DNA of 64,000 nt from assembly GCF_017745675.1 (NCBI RefSeq), contig NZ_JAFLJM010000004.1, forward strand, positions 1 to 64,000, written 5' to 3'. The stretch is from Alkalihalobacillus sp. BA299 (lineage in GTDB: Bacteria; Bacillota; Bacilli; Bacillales; Bacillaceae_F). Below are positions 17,418-26,662 of the stretch, piece by piece (the first letter of the stretch is position 1; every line of letters starts with the position of its first letter). The notes beneath the pieces are model-generated. The model ran no database searches. It was given only the letters and a program-made list of their open reading frames with translations, and was not told the DNA's origin. The position numbers and the translations under genes were made by a program.

Positions 17418-18064
17418 CGCTCGCCTTCCCACTCTTTATAAAATTGTTCAAGAAATTGTTCCATATAATGATGACGTTCTTCTGCTAATTTTTTGCCATA
17501 CAGTGTATTCATTAAATCCTTTAGCTTTAACAACTTTTCATAGAAGTGATTAATCGCTGTATTATCACGCTTTTGATATTCTTCTTTGCTTATAGCAGCT
17601 CTCGGTTTGATGGAAGGGTCATACATAATATTTCCTCTAGCCCCTCCAAAAGCAAACGTTCTTGCTATCCCAATTGCTCCAAGTGCATCGAGGCGGTCCG
17701 CATCTTGAACTACTCTTCCTTCTAAAGTTTTCATTGGTGGCCCTCCACCACCTTTAAATGACATCGTAGAAATAATTTCCATAATATGAGTTACATCCTG
17801 CTCGCTTAGTTCCATGTTATGTAACCAATTTTCTACTTTCTTTAAACCTGTTTCTTCGGTCTCATTTAACTTTTCATCCGCAATATCGTGAAGAAGGGCG
17901 GCCATTTCACAAATAAAGGCATCTGCTCCTTCCACACTAGCAATCTGTTTGGCAAGCTTTGTTACTCGTTTAATATGCCACCAATCATGTCCGCTCGGTT
18001 CTCCGGTTAATTCATTATGTACGTACGTTTCTGTTTTTCTTAACTTTTCAATATTTGAGTTCAT
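17414..18064 (-). CDS. HD-domain phosphohydrolase (YpgQ-like)
   Basis: Metal-dependent phosphohydrolase of 216 residues. The HD metal site is formed by HDWWHIKRV (about residues 25-33), LLHDIADEK (HD pair) and the C-terminal Asp of VVQDADRLDALGAIGIARTF. This is the YedJ/YpgQ type; B. subtilis YpgQ has been described as a pyrophosphohydrolase acting on nucleoside triphosphates, though the physiological substrate is not certain. It starts at ATG 18064 with AAAGGTGATG upstream. Its 3' end overlaps the convergent membrane protein gene by four bases. Confidence 0.88.
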   Translation of the reverse strand: MNSNIEKLRKTETYVHNELTGEPSGHDWWHIKRVTKLAKQIASVEGADAFICEMAALLHDIADEKLNETEETGLKKVENWLHNMELSEQDVTHIMEIISTMSFKGGGGPPMKTLEGRVVQDADRLDALGAIGIARTFAFGGARGNIMYDPSIKPRAAISKEEYQKRDNTAINHFYEKLLKLKDLMNTLYGKKLAEERHHYMEQFLEQFYKEWEGER

Positions 18065-18086
18065 GTCATCACCTTTAACAAGAAAT

Positions 18087-18266
18087 TTATCTCACATATT
18101 CTGCTTCATAAGAGTTTTCACCTGCTTGGACAGCTAATAAGGTGTTAGCATAGCCTACAAGTCGATTGACTAATTCTTCACAAATTGCATATACAACAGG
18201 TTGAAGCTCCTTCTTAAACAAAGTTGGATAATCAAAAAATAATCGTCGTATTAATAAATATATCAC
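18087..18266 (-). CDS. Possible small protein or gene remnant (59 codons)
   Basis: An open frame starting with GTG immediately after a stop would encode a 59-residue peptide with plausible composition (LFKKELQPVVYAICEELV, then ending in SYEAEYVR). It has no clear Shine-Dalgarno sequence, so a decayed gene is as likely as an active one. I do not recognise it. It occupies the otherwise empty space between the HD gene and the next terminator. Confidence 0.25.
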   Translation of the reverse strand: MIYLLIRRLFFDYPTLFKKELQPVVYAICEELVNRLVGYANTLLAVQAGENSYEAEYVR

Positions 18267-18303
18267 TTATGAAAAGATCCGTTAATAGTTCCTATAGCTT
18301 TCA

Positions 18304-18346
18304 TAAAAAAACACCCTCTCTGAGCTTCCAATTTTAGAGAAGGTGC
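18304..18346 (-). terminator. Terminator of the acidic protein gene
   Basis: CACCTTCTCT / AGAGAGGGTG stem with a 14-base loop, followed in the minus direction by TTTTTTTATG, 10 bases past the gene's stop. Confidence 0.9.
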
Positions 18347-18356
18347 TAGTACATGG

Positions 18357-19034
18357 TTACATATCGAAACCGTCCATCGCTTCCATATTATTTTCAATCA
18401 ATTCAATAATTGTTCCCGCTTCTTCCTTACTGAATATAAAGTTACTTTCATCCTCTAAAAGTTCGTTATCTTCCGTTTTAATTCGATTTACACGACGAAG
18501 AATGCCATCTCCTGTATCGTGGATTACACCGAATTGATAGGAAACTTCGACTTCATCCATGTACGTATACGCCATCACTTCAGGAGTCGTCCACTCTACA
18601 TCGACTACTATTTCATCATATTCATAGTCATCCTCATCGTCGACTATCTCTCCGTCTTCGTCAAGTAGGATCATCTCGTCCTCATCTTCATCTGAACCTT
18701 CTATTTCATCCACAAACTCAAATTCATCTAAATAGGCATGAAATGATTCATGAACAGCTTCAATAATATCCTCGATATCAGGAAGGATCGTTCTTGACGT
18801 CTGTTCCATATCTATATCAAACTCTTCGATGTAAAATTCTTCGTTATGCGGATCAAAAAATAAAGTACAAAAAAACTCTCGCTCATCGTCTTCCATTTCA
18901 ACAAAACACTCAATCCTTGGGTGTTTAGCAGCTCGATCAACAGTAATATGTCCCATCTCATCATATTCCTCACAAATAGACTCCATATAATCCTGTAACT
19001 CTCCACAGACTCGATCAAACCACTCTAATGACAT
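18357..19034 (-). CDS. Highly acidic protein of unknown function
   Basis: A 225-residue soluble protein that I do not recognise. About a third of its residues are Asp or Glu, with dense runs such as DEIEGSDEDEDEMILLDEDG around residues 110-145 that split it into two parts of mixed alpha/beta appearance. It carries no signal peptide or membrane helix. Start chosen at MSLEWFDRV (ATG 19034, AAGGG 12 bases upstream); the frame is open 16 codons further. It is monocistronic, ends in a strong terminator, and may bind cations or nucleic-acid-binding proteins, but that is only a guess from charge. Confidence 0.75.
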   Translation of the reverse strand: MSLEWFDRVCGELQDYMESICEEYDEMGHITVDRAAKHPRIECFVEMEDDEREFFCTLFFDPHNEEFYIEEFDIDMEQTSRTILPDIEDIIEAVHESFHAYLDEFEFVDEIEGSDEDEDEMILLDEDGEIVDDEDDYEYDEIVVDVEWTTPEVMAYTYMDEVEVSYQFGVIHDTGDGILRRVNRIKTEDNELLEDESNFIFSKEEAGTIIELIENNMEAMDGFDM

Positions 19035-19135
19035 GAAGAAACACTTCCCTTCTTGAGATATCCTTTTTATTATTCCTTTCATGCCATTTTTTGTTCATGG
19101 AACTTTATCCCAACAAATTAGTAGTAACCTAATTT

Positions 19136-19984
19136 CTAATTCAACCAATGGATTAACTGATTATATTGTTTTTTTGCATCATTATAACCAAGCTCATATA
19201 ATGCTAATAATCGATCTTGATTTCTTTCAATTCTGCTAACAGGCACTTTTATACTTGGTTTTATGACAAAAATGTTTCCTGCCTTTTCTTGCGACTCAAG
19301 TAATGACAATGTTTCATTATATACTAAATGTCGTTTAACAAGAAGCTCACCAATTTTAGGATATTGTCTATAGATGAGCTTTGCTAATGTTGCTGTTTTA
19401 CTTGGCTTCCTTTTGAAATCTTCTGTTTTCGTCATAATAACTACATTTTTTTCAAAGCCGTCCCGTTGTGCTTTTTTTATCGGTATTGGATCTATAATTC
19501 CTCCATCCAATAAAATCCTTCCGTTGTATTGCACAGTAGGAGCAATAAATGGTAATGAACTTGATGCCCGAATAATCGTTAAAATATCATCGCCATGTTG
19601 AGCTTTATTGAAATAAACCGGTTCTCCCGTCTCGCAATCTGTCACTCCGATGATAAATTGTTCCCTCCCCATTTTAAATGTATTATAATCAAATGGAATA
19701 ATATTGTTAGGGATTTCATCAAAGAGAAAGTCCATGCCAAAAAGTTGCCGTTTGAATAACAAATTACGAAATGATAAGAACCGATGATCACTTACAAGCC
19801 TGACATTTACTTCCTTATTTCGTCCCTTCTGCTTAGACAAATAAGATGCTCCCATGCAAGCACCTGCTGAAACACCGATAACATAAGGAAAAAATAGCTT
19901 CTGCTCTAAAAAGAATTCTAAAACGCCAGCTGTATAAAGCCCTCGCATTCCTCCCCCTTCTAAAACTAATCCAGTTGTTTTCAT
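19136..19984 (-). CDS. Patatin-like phospholipase family protein (YqhO-like)
   Basis: Predicted cytosolic lipid acyl hydrolase of 282 residues with the Ser-Asp dyad of patatins: the oxyanion loop LEGGGMRGLYTAGV (8-21), nucleophile elbow GVSAG with Ser39, and DGG at Asp160 in ILLDGGIIDPIP. Length and layout match the RssA/YqhO group of bacterial patatins, whose substrates are mostly unknown. It starts at ATG 19984 with AGGTAACGGT upstream. It is divergent from the next gene, with 73 bases between the starts. Confidence 0.9.
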   Translation of the reverse strand: MKTTGLVLEGGGMRGLYTAGVLEFFLEQKLFFPYVIGVSAGACMGASYLSKQKGRNKEVNVRLVSDHRFLSFRNLLFKRQLFGMDFLFDEIPNNIIPFDYNTFKMGREQFIIGVTDCETGEPVYFNKAQHGDDILTIIRASSSLPFIAPTVQYNGRILLDGGIIDPIPIKKAQRDGFEKNVVIMTKTEDFKRKPSKTATLAKLIYRQYPKIGELLVKRHLVYNETLSLLESQEKAGNIFVIKPSIKVPVSRIERNQDRLLALYELGYNDAKKQYNQLIHWLN

Positions 19985-20057
19985 ACCGTTACCTCAATTC
20001 CACCAATGAATGTAAAGTGCTACACTAATATTAATCTATCATTAAGGAGTGGTCCAA

Positions 20058-20585
20058 TTGTTCGACCCGACCATTTATGAAAATTTAAAGGTTGTCCTAG
20101 AAGGTGCCATTTATGACTTAGACTTTGCAAACGAAATAATAGTAATCGACCGGGCAGATCTCGTCGATTTAGCTAAGATGGCAAGAGAGTTTAAAATGCA
20201 GTTCCAAACTTGCACAACAAATAGCAATTACCCGATTGCTGAAGTCCGTCTTCTTTCAGGTCTTCAAGATTTTGCTACTGAAAAGATTACAAGTAACGAG
20301 AAAACAGCAGGCTGTGTACTTGAAGTTAATTTATTTACAAAAATAATTGATGTAACGAAGGATTGCTTTGATATCGAAACGGTTCTTAATCAAATTTGGA
20401 AAAGTCGCCCAATAATATCACAAAACATTACTTTTTCATATGGTATTGAACATGTTTTAGAAAATAAAATTAATATAAGCTTTGGCAGAAAAATAAATGA
20501 AGACCAGATTGATGACTTTGAACAGATCCTTAATTTCACTTTAAAATCTCTTCAGTTTTTAGAAAACATAATAAAGAGAGACTGA
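20058..20585 (+). CDS. Conserved-looking hypothetical protein
   Basis: A 175-residue soluble protein, not recognised. It starts best at TTG 20058 (AAGGAG 8 bases upstream), giving MFDPTIYENLKVVLEGAIYD; a GTG at 20049 lies inside the ribosome binding site. The N-terminal 40 residues (LDFANEIIVIDRADLVDLAKMAREF) look globular, and the last 35 residues (EDQIDDFEQILNFTLKSLQFLENI) look like an amphipathic helix. It has no motifs of known enzymes. It is a single-gene unit ending in a hairpin. Confidence 0.7.
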   Translation: MFDPTIYENLKVVLEGAIYDLDFANEIIVIDRADLVDLAKMAREFKMQFQTCTTNSNYPIAEVRLLSGLQDFATEKITSNEKTAGCVLEVNLFTKIIDVTKDCFDIETVLNQIWKSRPIISQNITFSYGIEHVLENKINISFGRKINEDQIDDFEQILNFTLKSLQFLENIIKRD

Positions 20586-20649
20586 CACAGAACAGGAGTA
20601 TCCTTAGGTTTATACCTTTTAGGGGTTCCTGTAGTCGTCAGCCTCTTTA
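20573..20649. terminator. Long nested hairpin, probable bidirectional terminator
   Basis: Outer stem AAAGAG-GACTGAC / GTCAGCCTCTTT with inner stem ACAGGA/TCCTGT and AGGTTTATACCT between the convergent hypothetical and sleL genes. There is no long T run, so terminator function is tentative. Confidence 0.5.
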
Positions 20650-20651
20650 TG

Positions 20652-21941
20652 TTATACACGCTTTCTCACATTAAAGTTTTCATCAATTAATAACCAGTTC
20701 TGCGGGAAATCCCACCCTAATACCCAATAATAAAACCCTCGTAGGCCAAGTTCCTTAACAAGATCAAATTTTGCTTGTATGCTTCGAGCATCTTCAAACC
20801 AAACTTCGTGCTTTACTCCACTTTCGTCTATATAATTAAAAAATGGAGATTGGGCAACTGGATCGTATTCTATTGCTGCATTATAAGTTGCTGCTAATTC
20901 AATCGCTTCTTGGTGATCAATGGCCCGAGCTCTCGTTTCACCTTCAATAAAAGGCAATGTCCAATCATAACCATAAAGAGGAATACCCATCATAATTTTA
21001 TCATTTGGCATAACTGATGCCGCATATTCAATCACACGCCTTACTTGATCAATAGGTGCAACAGCCATCGGTGGTCCTCCAGTCCACCCCCATTCATATG
21101 TCATTAAGAAAACAAAATCTGCAATTTCCCCGTGTGTAGCATAGTCATGACCTTCATAAAGGACTCCAGTCATTCCTGGTTCTACTTGAGGAGCGAGTGC
21201 ACTTGAAAGAAAATACCCTTTTTCATCTAACCTTGTCTTCGCTTTACGCATGAGTTGATTATATTGCTCGCGGTTTTGTGCACCTAGATATTCCAAATCA
21301 AAATCAAGTCCTAGATATCCTTTCTGGTCCATAAGCGCGATCGCTTCATCTAATAACCGATTTTGTAATTCTTCACTTTGCAAAACTGTTGTTACGAGTT
21401 CAGTGCTAAAACCACCGTCTTCAATATTCGTAATAACCATTAATGGAACGACTTGATTTTCATAGGCCGTATTTATAATTGCTTGGTCATCTATTGGGGA
21501 TAGAGTTCCATCCTCATTTAACTCATAACTAAAGGTCTGAATAAATGTTAAGTACTCACCTACCGCATCGACAACTGCTGGCGACTCTTCTCTTGTAATT
21601 TGTAAATCGACATATGCGCCAATATCAACAGCTGGATTTTGAAGAAATTGAGTAGGAATATAAATTCTAAAGCCAACAGGTATATTTTGAGTATTTTGAA
21701 TTTGATTTACTTCTAACAATGTTTCCACTGGTATTTGATAACGTTGACTAATTTGCCATAAGCTTTCTCCAGGCTGGATCCAATGAAACCTTCCGATAAT
21801 CGGAATGATTAATGCTTGACCGCTTACGAGTTGGTCAGGGTTTGGCAATTGGTTTGCTTGAGCAATTGCATCTGACGTAGTATTGTATGCTTGAGCAATC
21901 CCAAACAGTGATTCCCCTGGTGAAACAAGATGTATTTGCAC
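20652..21941 (-). CDS. sleL: Spore cortex-lytic N-acetylglucosaminidase SleL/YaaH
   Basis: Spore-associated peptidoglycan hydrolase of 429 residues, the size of B. subtilis YaaH. Two LysM domains occupy residues 2-48 (IHLVSPGESLFGIAQAYNTT) and 52-96 (FHWIQPGESLWQISQRYQIP). The rest is a GH18 barrel with the catalytic motif LDFDLEY (Asp213, Asp215, Glu217). It acts on muramic-delta-lactam cortex during germination. There is no signal peptide, as usual for proteins packaged from the mother cell. Expression would be expected from a sigma-E or sigma-K type promoter, which I could not identify with confidence. Confidence 0.93.
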   Translation of the reverse strand: MQIHLVSPGESLFGIAQAYNTTSDAIAQANQLPNPDQLVSGQALIIPIIGRFHWIQPGESLWQISQRYQIPVETLLEVNQIQNTQNIPVGFRIYIPTQFLQNPAVDIGAYVDLQITREESPAVVDAVGEYLTFIQTFSYELNEDGTLSPIDDQAIINTAYENQVVPLMVITNIEDGGFSTELVTTVLQSEELQNRLLDEAIALMDQKGYLGLDFDLEYLGAQNREQYNQLMRKAKTRLDEKGYFLSSALAPQVEPGMTGVLYEGHDYATHGEIADFVFLMTYEWGWTGGPPMAVAPIDQVRRVIEYAASVMPNDKIMMGIPLYGYDWTLPFIEGETRARAIDHQEAIELAATYNAAIEYDPVAQSPFFNYIDESGVKHEVWFEDARSIQAKFDLVKELGLRGFYYWVLGWDFPQNWLLIDENFNVRKRV

Positions 21942-22038
21942 AGTTCATCCTCCTAATGCCCAATATTTACCCTTACCACTTTATTCAAAAGGTTCAATTA
22001 AATGCCTGGACATTAGAAGTTTTATTTTAACAATCTTT

Positions 22039-22911
22039 TTATGCAAGTCCCATTTCTTTTATCAGACGTGTAAATTCAAGTATTTCAAATTGGTTTCGTA
22101 CTTTTTCTTTGTCTACCGTTAATAATGCGTCTTCGAAGTTTAAATCGATCGTAACATCGCAACGAATTTCTGCGAGCTTACGCGAAAGATGAAGCATGTC
22201 CAATTCATTTTCTATCTTCGTCCTCATACCTTTTGGAAGCTTCTCTAAGTTTTCTATAATCGCCTCAATTGTTTCGTATTCTTTGAGTAACTTAATTGCT
22301 GTTTTTTCACCGATCCCTTTTACCCCAGGGAAATTATCGCTCGTATCACCCATTAGCCCTTTTAAATCGATCATTTGTGCAGGAGATAATCCTTTATCTT
22401 CAAGTAACTTTTCAGGAGTAAAGACTTCATAGTTTGACATTCCCTTTTTCATAATAATCGAGTGGATTCGATCATTAATTAGCTGTAAACTATCATGGTC
22501 TCCTGTCAAGATTTGCACGTGCATATCCGTACTATATTTCTTTGCTAATGAACCGATACAATCATCTGCCTCGAATTGATCTATACCAATATTCGGAATG
22601 TCAAAACTCGAGACAACTTCTTTAACAAGATCAAATTGTGGAACTAATTCTTCAGGTGGTGCGCCTCGATTTGCTTTATACTGATCGTAGAGCTCAGTCC
22701 GAAACGTTTTGCTCCCCATATCCCAACAGCAAATGACGTGACTCGGCTCAAATGTCTTAATCGCATCCCACATGTATTTAACAAATCCATAGATCGCATT
22801 TGTAGGTACGCCTGCACTTGTCTTCATTATATATCCTCTATACGCTGTCGCGTAATATCCTCTAAAAAGTAGTGCCATTCCGTCTACTAGCATTAATTTA
22901 TTATTTTCCAA
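22039..22911 (-). CDS. ypcP: 5'-3' exonuclease YpcP (PolI N-terminal nuclease-like)
   Basis: Stand-alone 5'-3' exonuclease/flap nuclease of 290 residues that removes RNA primers and flaps. The acidic metal sites are visible in LMLVDGMALLFRGYY, the helical arch segment TFRTELYDQYKANRG, IDQFEADDCIG, ILTGDHDSLQLI and MGDTSDNFPGVKGIGEKTA, the last being the H3TH DNA-binding motif. It is homologous to the N-terminal domain of DNA polymerase I but with no polymerase attached. It starts at ATG 22911 with AGGAGTGAG upstream. It stands alone between sleL and a repeat-bearing intergenic region. Confidence 0.93.
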   Translation of the reverse strand: MENNKLMLVDGMALLFRGYYATAYRGYIMKTSAGVPTNAIYGFVKYMWDAIKTFEPSHVICCWDMGSKTFRTELYDQYKANRGAPPEELVPQFDLVKEVVSSFDIPNIGIDQFEADDCIGSLAKKYSTDMHVQILTGDHDSLQLINDRIHSIIMKKGMSNYEVFTPEKLLEDKGLSPAQMIDLKGLMGDTSDNFPGVKGIGEKTAIKLLKEYETIEAIIENLEKLPKGMRTKIENELDMLHLSRKLAEIRCDVTIDLNFEDALLTVDKEKVRNQFEILEFTRLIKEMGLA

Positions 22912-23094
22912 TTAACTCACTCCTGACTAATTAAAACATACTTATCTATCCTATCAAACCTTTTGAAAATTGGATAGGGAAAAGAGGAAGAGACCAATTT
23001 ATCCCTCTTTTGCTATTACATCACTTTAAGATTATATTTATTATCAGGAACTAACAATTAGAAGTATGTCCTAGTACAGGCTCTGTAGGTTTAT

Positions 23095-23295
23095 TTATTA
23101 TTGGCTGTCTTCGTAAACTTTGTTGCTTTTGGACCGTTTTTTGAAAATAAAATAGGCTTTTCAAGACAAATTCATTTGTCTGAACGGCTATTTTATTTTC
23201 AAAACCTTCACGCTATGCGTGAAGAGCCAAGCATCCGCTTGGCTTACGGTCCAAAAGCTAAAAACAACAATCTTTCAGAAAAGAGCCTTATTATT
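23095..23295 (+). mobile_element. MITE family copy C (long form, 185 bp)
   Basis: Element 23103-23287 with perfect 8-bp duplications TTATTATT at both ends (23095-23102 and 23288-23295). It has the left end GGCTGTCTTCGTAAACTTTG, outer stem GCTTTTGGACCGT / ACGGTCCAAAAGC, and a central hairpin of the second sub-lineage (TGAAAATAAAATAGGC...GGCTATTTTATTTTCA around GACAAAT/ATTTGTC). These are followed by the hairpins TTCACGC/GCGTGAA and CCAAGC/GCTTGG and the right end AGAAAAGAGCC. Confidence 0.95.
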
Positions 23296-23409
23296 AGAAA
23301 AGCAAAAAGAGTGCAACTTATATTAAAGCTGCACCCTACTTAATTTTGTAATTTACAATCATGCTAAGGGACTTAGTAGCTATGCTAAGTATATATTAGA
23401 TTTCATTCC

Positions 23410-23496
23410 TTAATGTTTCTGTTCCATTTGCTCTTCTTGATATATTGCCCAATACAATTCTTCTTCAGTATATAAGTCAAATTTATTTTCCCCCAT
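23410..23496 (-). CDS. Small protein of 28 residues
   Basis: An ATG at 23496 with GGAG 9 bases upstream opens a 28-residue acidic, Tyr/Glu-rich peptide (begins MGENKFDLYTEEELYWAIYQ, ends EQMEQKH). Good ribosome binding site, no internal rare features and isolation in a long intergenic gap argue for a real small gene. The function is unknown and I do not recognise it. Confidence 0.45.
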   Translation of the reverse strand: MGENKFDLYTEEELYWAIYQEEQMEQKH

Positions 23497-23732
23497 GGTT
23501 ACCACTCCTTTTGTTCTTTGTTCTATTATAATCTATGTTATTAATACAGTGTGGCTTGTAGTAAGGTTATATAACAAAGAACTTTTTAGTTTACTCATAT
23601 TTTTTCTTCCGCTATCTTTCTTGTAATTACAATATTCCCCATTCGGTTCCGTAAGCAAAATCATCAGCTCCCTTTTTATTACGAAGGATGAATGAAAATC
23701 TTTTAACCTTTACTATTCATATAGAAAAATAG

Positions 23733-23771
23733 AAGGTGACTCATGCATCGATCCGATACATGAGTCACCTT
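23733..23771 (-). terminator. Terminator of the nitrite reductase operon
   Basis: Perfect 13-bp stem AAGGTGACTCATG / CATGAGTCACCTT, followed in the minus direction by CTATTTTTCTAT, 6 bases beyond the nirD stop. Confidence 0.92.
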
Positions 23772-23776
23772 TGTTT

Positions 23777-24100
23777 TTAGATATATATATAAACTACGTC
23801 ATCTTCACTTTCAACTTTATATGTTTTAACACAGCCTTCATCTGGTTCTTCCACGTTTCCACTTGATAAACACACTTTCCAATCGTGAAGCGGACAAAAT
23901 ACGTGTTCACCACTTACTATTCCGCGGGATAATGGACCACCTTTATGTGGGCAACGATTTTCAATTGCTTTAAATTTCCCATTTGATAATTTAAATACAG
24001 CAACCGTTTCGCCATTTACAGTGATTTCTTTACCTACTTTTTCACCAAACTCTTGAACATTACCAATATTGATTTTCGTCCCATCTTTTGTTTTGTTCAT
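23777..24100 (-). CDS. nirD: Nitrite reductase (NADH) small subunit, Rieske-type
   Basis: Small subunit of assimilatory NADH nitrite reductase (NasE/NirD), 107 residues. The Rieske [2Fe-2S] ligands are CPHKGG (about residue 51) and CPLHDW (about 70), both with Cys and His present, unlike some NirD proteins that lost the cluster. It is encoded 13 bases after nirB and is the last gene of the nasF-nirB-nirD operon. It works with NirB to reduce nitrite to ammonium in the cytosol. Confidence 0.93.
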   Translation of the reverse strand: MNKTKDGTKINIGNVQEFGEKVGKEITVNGETVAVFKLSNGKFKAIENRCPHKGGPLSRGIVSGEHVFCPLHDWKVCLSSGNVEEPDEGCVKTYKVESEDDVVYIYI

Positions 24101-24113
24101 GGACTTCTCCCCC

Positions 24114-26546
24114 CTATTTAGATCCTACTTCTATATTTTCAAATAATACTTTACGTTTTTCCTTGTCATTAATAATTTCTTTCCAAGGATCTTTGTATGT
24201 GCTTAACGCAATATCCATTCGTTCAATTAATTCTTTTCTCTTTTCTAAGTCATCAATAACTACTGACTTTACATGGTCTAAGCCGACACGTGCAATCCAA
24301 TGAGATGTTCTTTCTAAATAACGAGCTGTTTCACGGTAGTATTGGAGATATGCACTTACGATATCTATCACTTCTTCATCTGTTTCAGCTCGACAGAATA
24401 AATCCCCAGCTCTTAAATCAACGCCGCCATTTCCACCGACATAAAGTTCATAAGCACCTTCTAAGCCGACAATCCCAACATCTTTTATACCAGACTCTGC
24501 ACAGTTTCTTGGACAAGCAGATACCGCCATCTTAATTTTGTGAGGAGCTTGTAAGCCTTGGAATCTTTCTTCTAATTTAACTCCCAATCCAATGGAGTCT
24601 TGTGTACCAAATCGGCAGAAGTCTTTACCTACACATGTTTTTACTGTACGAAGTGCTTTACCATATGCATATCCAGAAGGCATATCTAAATCTTCCCATA
24701 CACTAGGTAAGTCTTCTCTTTTGACACCAAACAAGTCAATTCGCTGACCTCCTGTTACTTTTACAAGAGGTACATTGTATTTTTCTGCCACATCGGCAAT
24801 TTTACGAAGTTGTTCTGGATTTGTAACTCCACCATACATTCTTGGTACTACTGTATGTGTACCGTCGTGATTGATGTTAGCATGCAGTCTTTCATTAACA
24901 AATCTAGATTCTTGTTCATCCTCATAATCTAATGGGTTAACCATTCCTAAATAGTAGTTAAGAGCTGGTCGACATTTGGAACATCCTTCATCGCTGGTCC
25001 ATCCTAATACGTTCATTACTTCTTTAGTATGTGAAAGTCCTTTTTCTTTAATTTCCGCAACTACTTCTTCATGCGTTAAATCAGTACAACCACACATCGC
25101 CTCTTTTTGGTTAGCTCCACTAAATCCGTCACCTAATGTATGCTCTAACAGATCAGCAACTAACGGTTTACATCCACCACAAGATCTTGCTGCATTAGTA
25201 CATTTTTTCACTTCTTCAACTGAAGTTAACCCATTTTCACTAATCGCTCTAACAATAGCACCTTTGGATACCCCGTTACATCCACAAACAATTTCGTTAG
25301 CATCCATCGAAATGACTGGACTTTCACTGTCAGCTTTATCCTCACTTGGGAGAATACTAACCTTATTCATTTCTGTAATATCTACTTGCTTTTTCATTAA
25401 ATCTAGCAATCTCGGTGAATCAGCTGTATTACCGAATAATACTGCCCCAATCACTTTATTTTCCTTTACAACTACTTTTTTATATACCCCTTCAAACTCA
25501 TCGTGAACACGAATAGCTCTCGTTTCTTCAGTATCTCTGAAATCACCTGCTGAAAATACATCTACTCCAGATACTTTAAGCTGTGTATAGATAAGAGAAC
25601 CTTTGTAGCTTCTACTCTCCTGCTTTTCTTCCGTACATATATAGTGAGCTAGTGCTTTTCCTTGCTCATAAAGAGGAGCTACTAATCCGTAAGCTATACC
25701 ACGGTGTTCAGCACATTCACCGACAGCATACACATTCTTTACGTTAGTTTCCATATAGTCATTTACGACAATGGCACGGTTAATTTCTAATCCTGATTCC
25801 TTTGCAAGTGTTACATTCGGTCGTATACCTACAGCCATTACTAATAAATCAGCATCAACGGTTGTACCATCTTTAAAGCGAAGGCCTTCAACTCTATCAC
25901 GACCTAATATTTTTTCGGTATGTTTATTCATTAAGAATTTCATACCTTGTGCTTCTAATTCTTTTTGTAGCATTTTTGCTGCTGGTTCATCTAGTTGTCT
26001 TTCCATTAAATAGTCAAAAATATGAACTACTTTTACATCCATGGACAAGTTTAGTAATCCTCTAGCAGCCTCTAAACCTAGTAATCCACCACCAATAACG
26101 ACTGCTTTTTTATACTTTTTAGAATATTCCACCATCGTTTCGCAATCTTTAATATCTCGAAAGGCAATAACTCCTTTTTTATCTGCTCCTGGTAGAGGAA
26201 GCATAAAAGGATCAGATCCAGTTGCAAAGATTAACTTATCATACTTACATTCCAATCCATTTGAGCTATACACAATTTGGTGATCAGTGTCTACTTTTAC
26301 AATTGGATCACCTACATGAAGAGTAATATTATTTTTTTCATACCATGCATAATCGTTTAAAATAATATCATCTACTGTTGTATCTCCTTGGAGGACAGAA
26401 GAGAGCATGATTCGATTATAGTTTGGGTGAGGCTCTCCACCAAAAATTGTAATTTCAAATTTGTTAGGATCTGCTTTCAAAACTTCCTCAATACATCGTA
26501 CTCCTGCCATTCCATTACCAATTAGCACTAATTTCTCTTTCATCAT
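24114..26546 (-). CDS. nirB: Nitrite reductase (NADH) large subunit
   Basis: Catalytic subunit (NasD/NirB), 810 residues. The N-terminal FAD/NADH domains show IGNGMAGVRCIEE and VVIGGGLLGLEAARGL. Two BFD-like [2Fe-2S] segments follow: CGCNGVSK...CGGC around 425-460 and CGCTDLTH...CSKC around 490-525. The C-terminal siroheme/[4Fe-4S] domain has TCVGKDFCRFGTQDS and AVSACPRNC, providing the four Cys ligands. It reduces nitrite to ammonium with NADH. It requires siroheme, whose precursor enzyme NasF is encoded just upstream. No nitrate reductase is present in the window, so nitrite may come from elsewhere in the genome or from outside. Confidence 0.95.
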   Translation of the reverse strand: MMKEKLVLIGNGMAGVRCIEEVLKADPNKFEITIFGGEPHPNYNRIMLSSVLQGDTTVDDIILNDYAWYEKNNITLHVGDPIVKVDTDHQIVYSSNGLECKYDKLIFATGSDPFMLPLPGADKKGVIAFRDIKDCETMVEYSKKYKKAVVIGGGLLGLEAARGLLNLSMDVKVVHIFDYLMERQLDEPAAKMLQKELEAQGMKFLMNKHTEKILGRDRVEGLRFKDGTTVDADLLVMAVGIRPNVTLAKESGLEINRAIVVNDYMETNVKNVYAVGECAEHRGIAYGLVAPLYEQGKALAHYICTEEKQESRSYKGSLIYTQLKVSGVDVFSAGDFRDTEETRAIRVHDEFEGVYKKVVVKENKVIGAVLFGNTADSPRLLDLMKKQVDITEMNKVSILPSEDKADSESPVISMDANEIVCGCNGVSKGAIVRAISENGLTSVEEVKKCTNAARSCGGCKPLVADLLEHTLGDGFSGANQKEAMCGCTDLTHEEVVAEIKEKGLSHTKEVMNVLGWTSDEGCSKCRPALNYYLGMVNPLDYEDEQESRFVNERLHANINHDGTHTVVPRMYGGVTNPEQLRKIADVAEKYNVPLVKVTGGQRIDLFGVKREDLPSVWEDLDMPSGYAYGKALRTVKTCVGKDFCRFGTQDSIGLGVKLEERFQGLQAPHKIKMAVSACPRNCAESGIKDVGIVGLEGAYELYVGGNGGVDLRAGDLFCRAETDEEVIDIVSAYLQYYRETARYLERTSHWIARVGLDHVKSVVIDDLEKRKELIERMDIALSTYKDPWKEIINDKEKRKVLFENIEVGSK

Positions 26547-26662
26547 TCCTACCCCCAGTGATTTATAAGTTCTACTATATTGAAACTATCCAATATCTAC
26601 TTTTTTTATAAGTTAACTCGGTTTTATTAACCAATTAAAGTCGAACTTTTCCAATGGTTTTG

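Noticed and set aside
24976..25506. Long antisense frame (176 codons) opposite nirB
   Set aside because: Shadow of a strongly conserved gene; its composition (Ser/Thr/Pro-rich) is typical of an antisense frame and it lacks a ribosome binding site.
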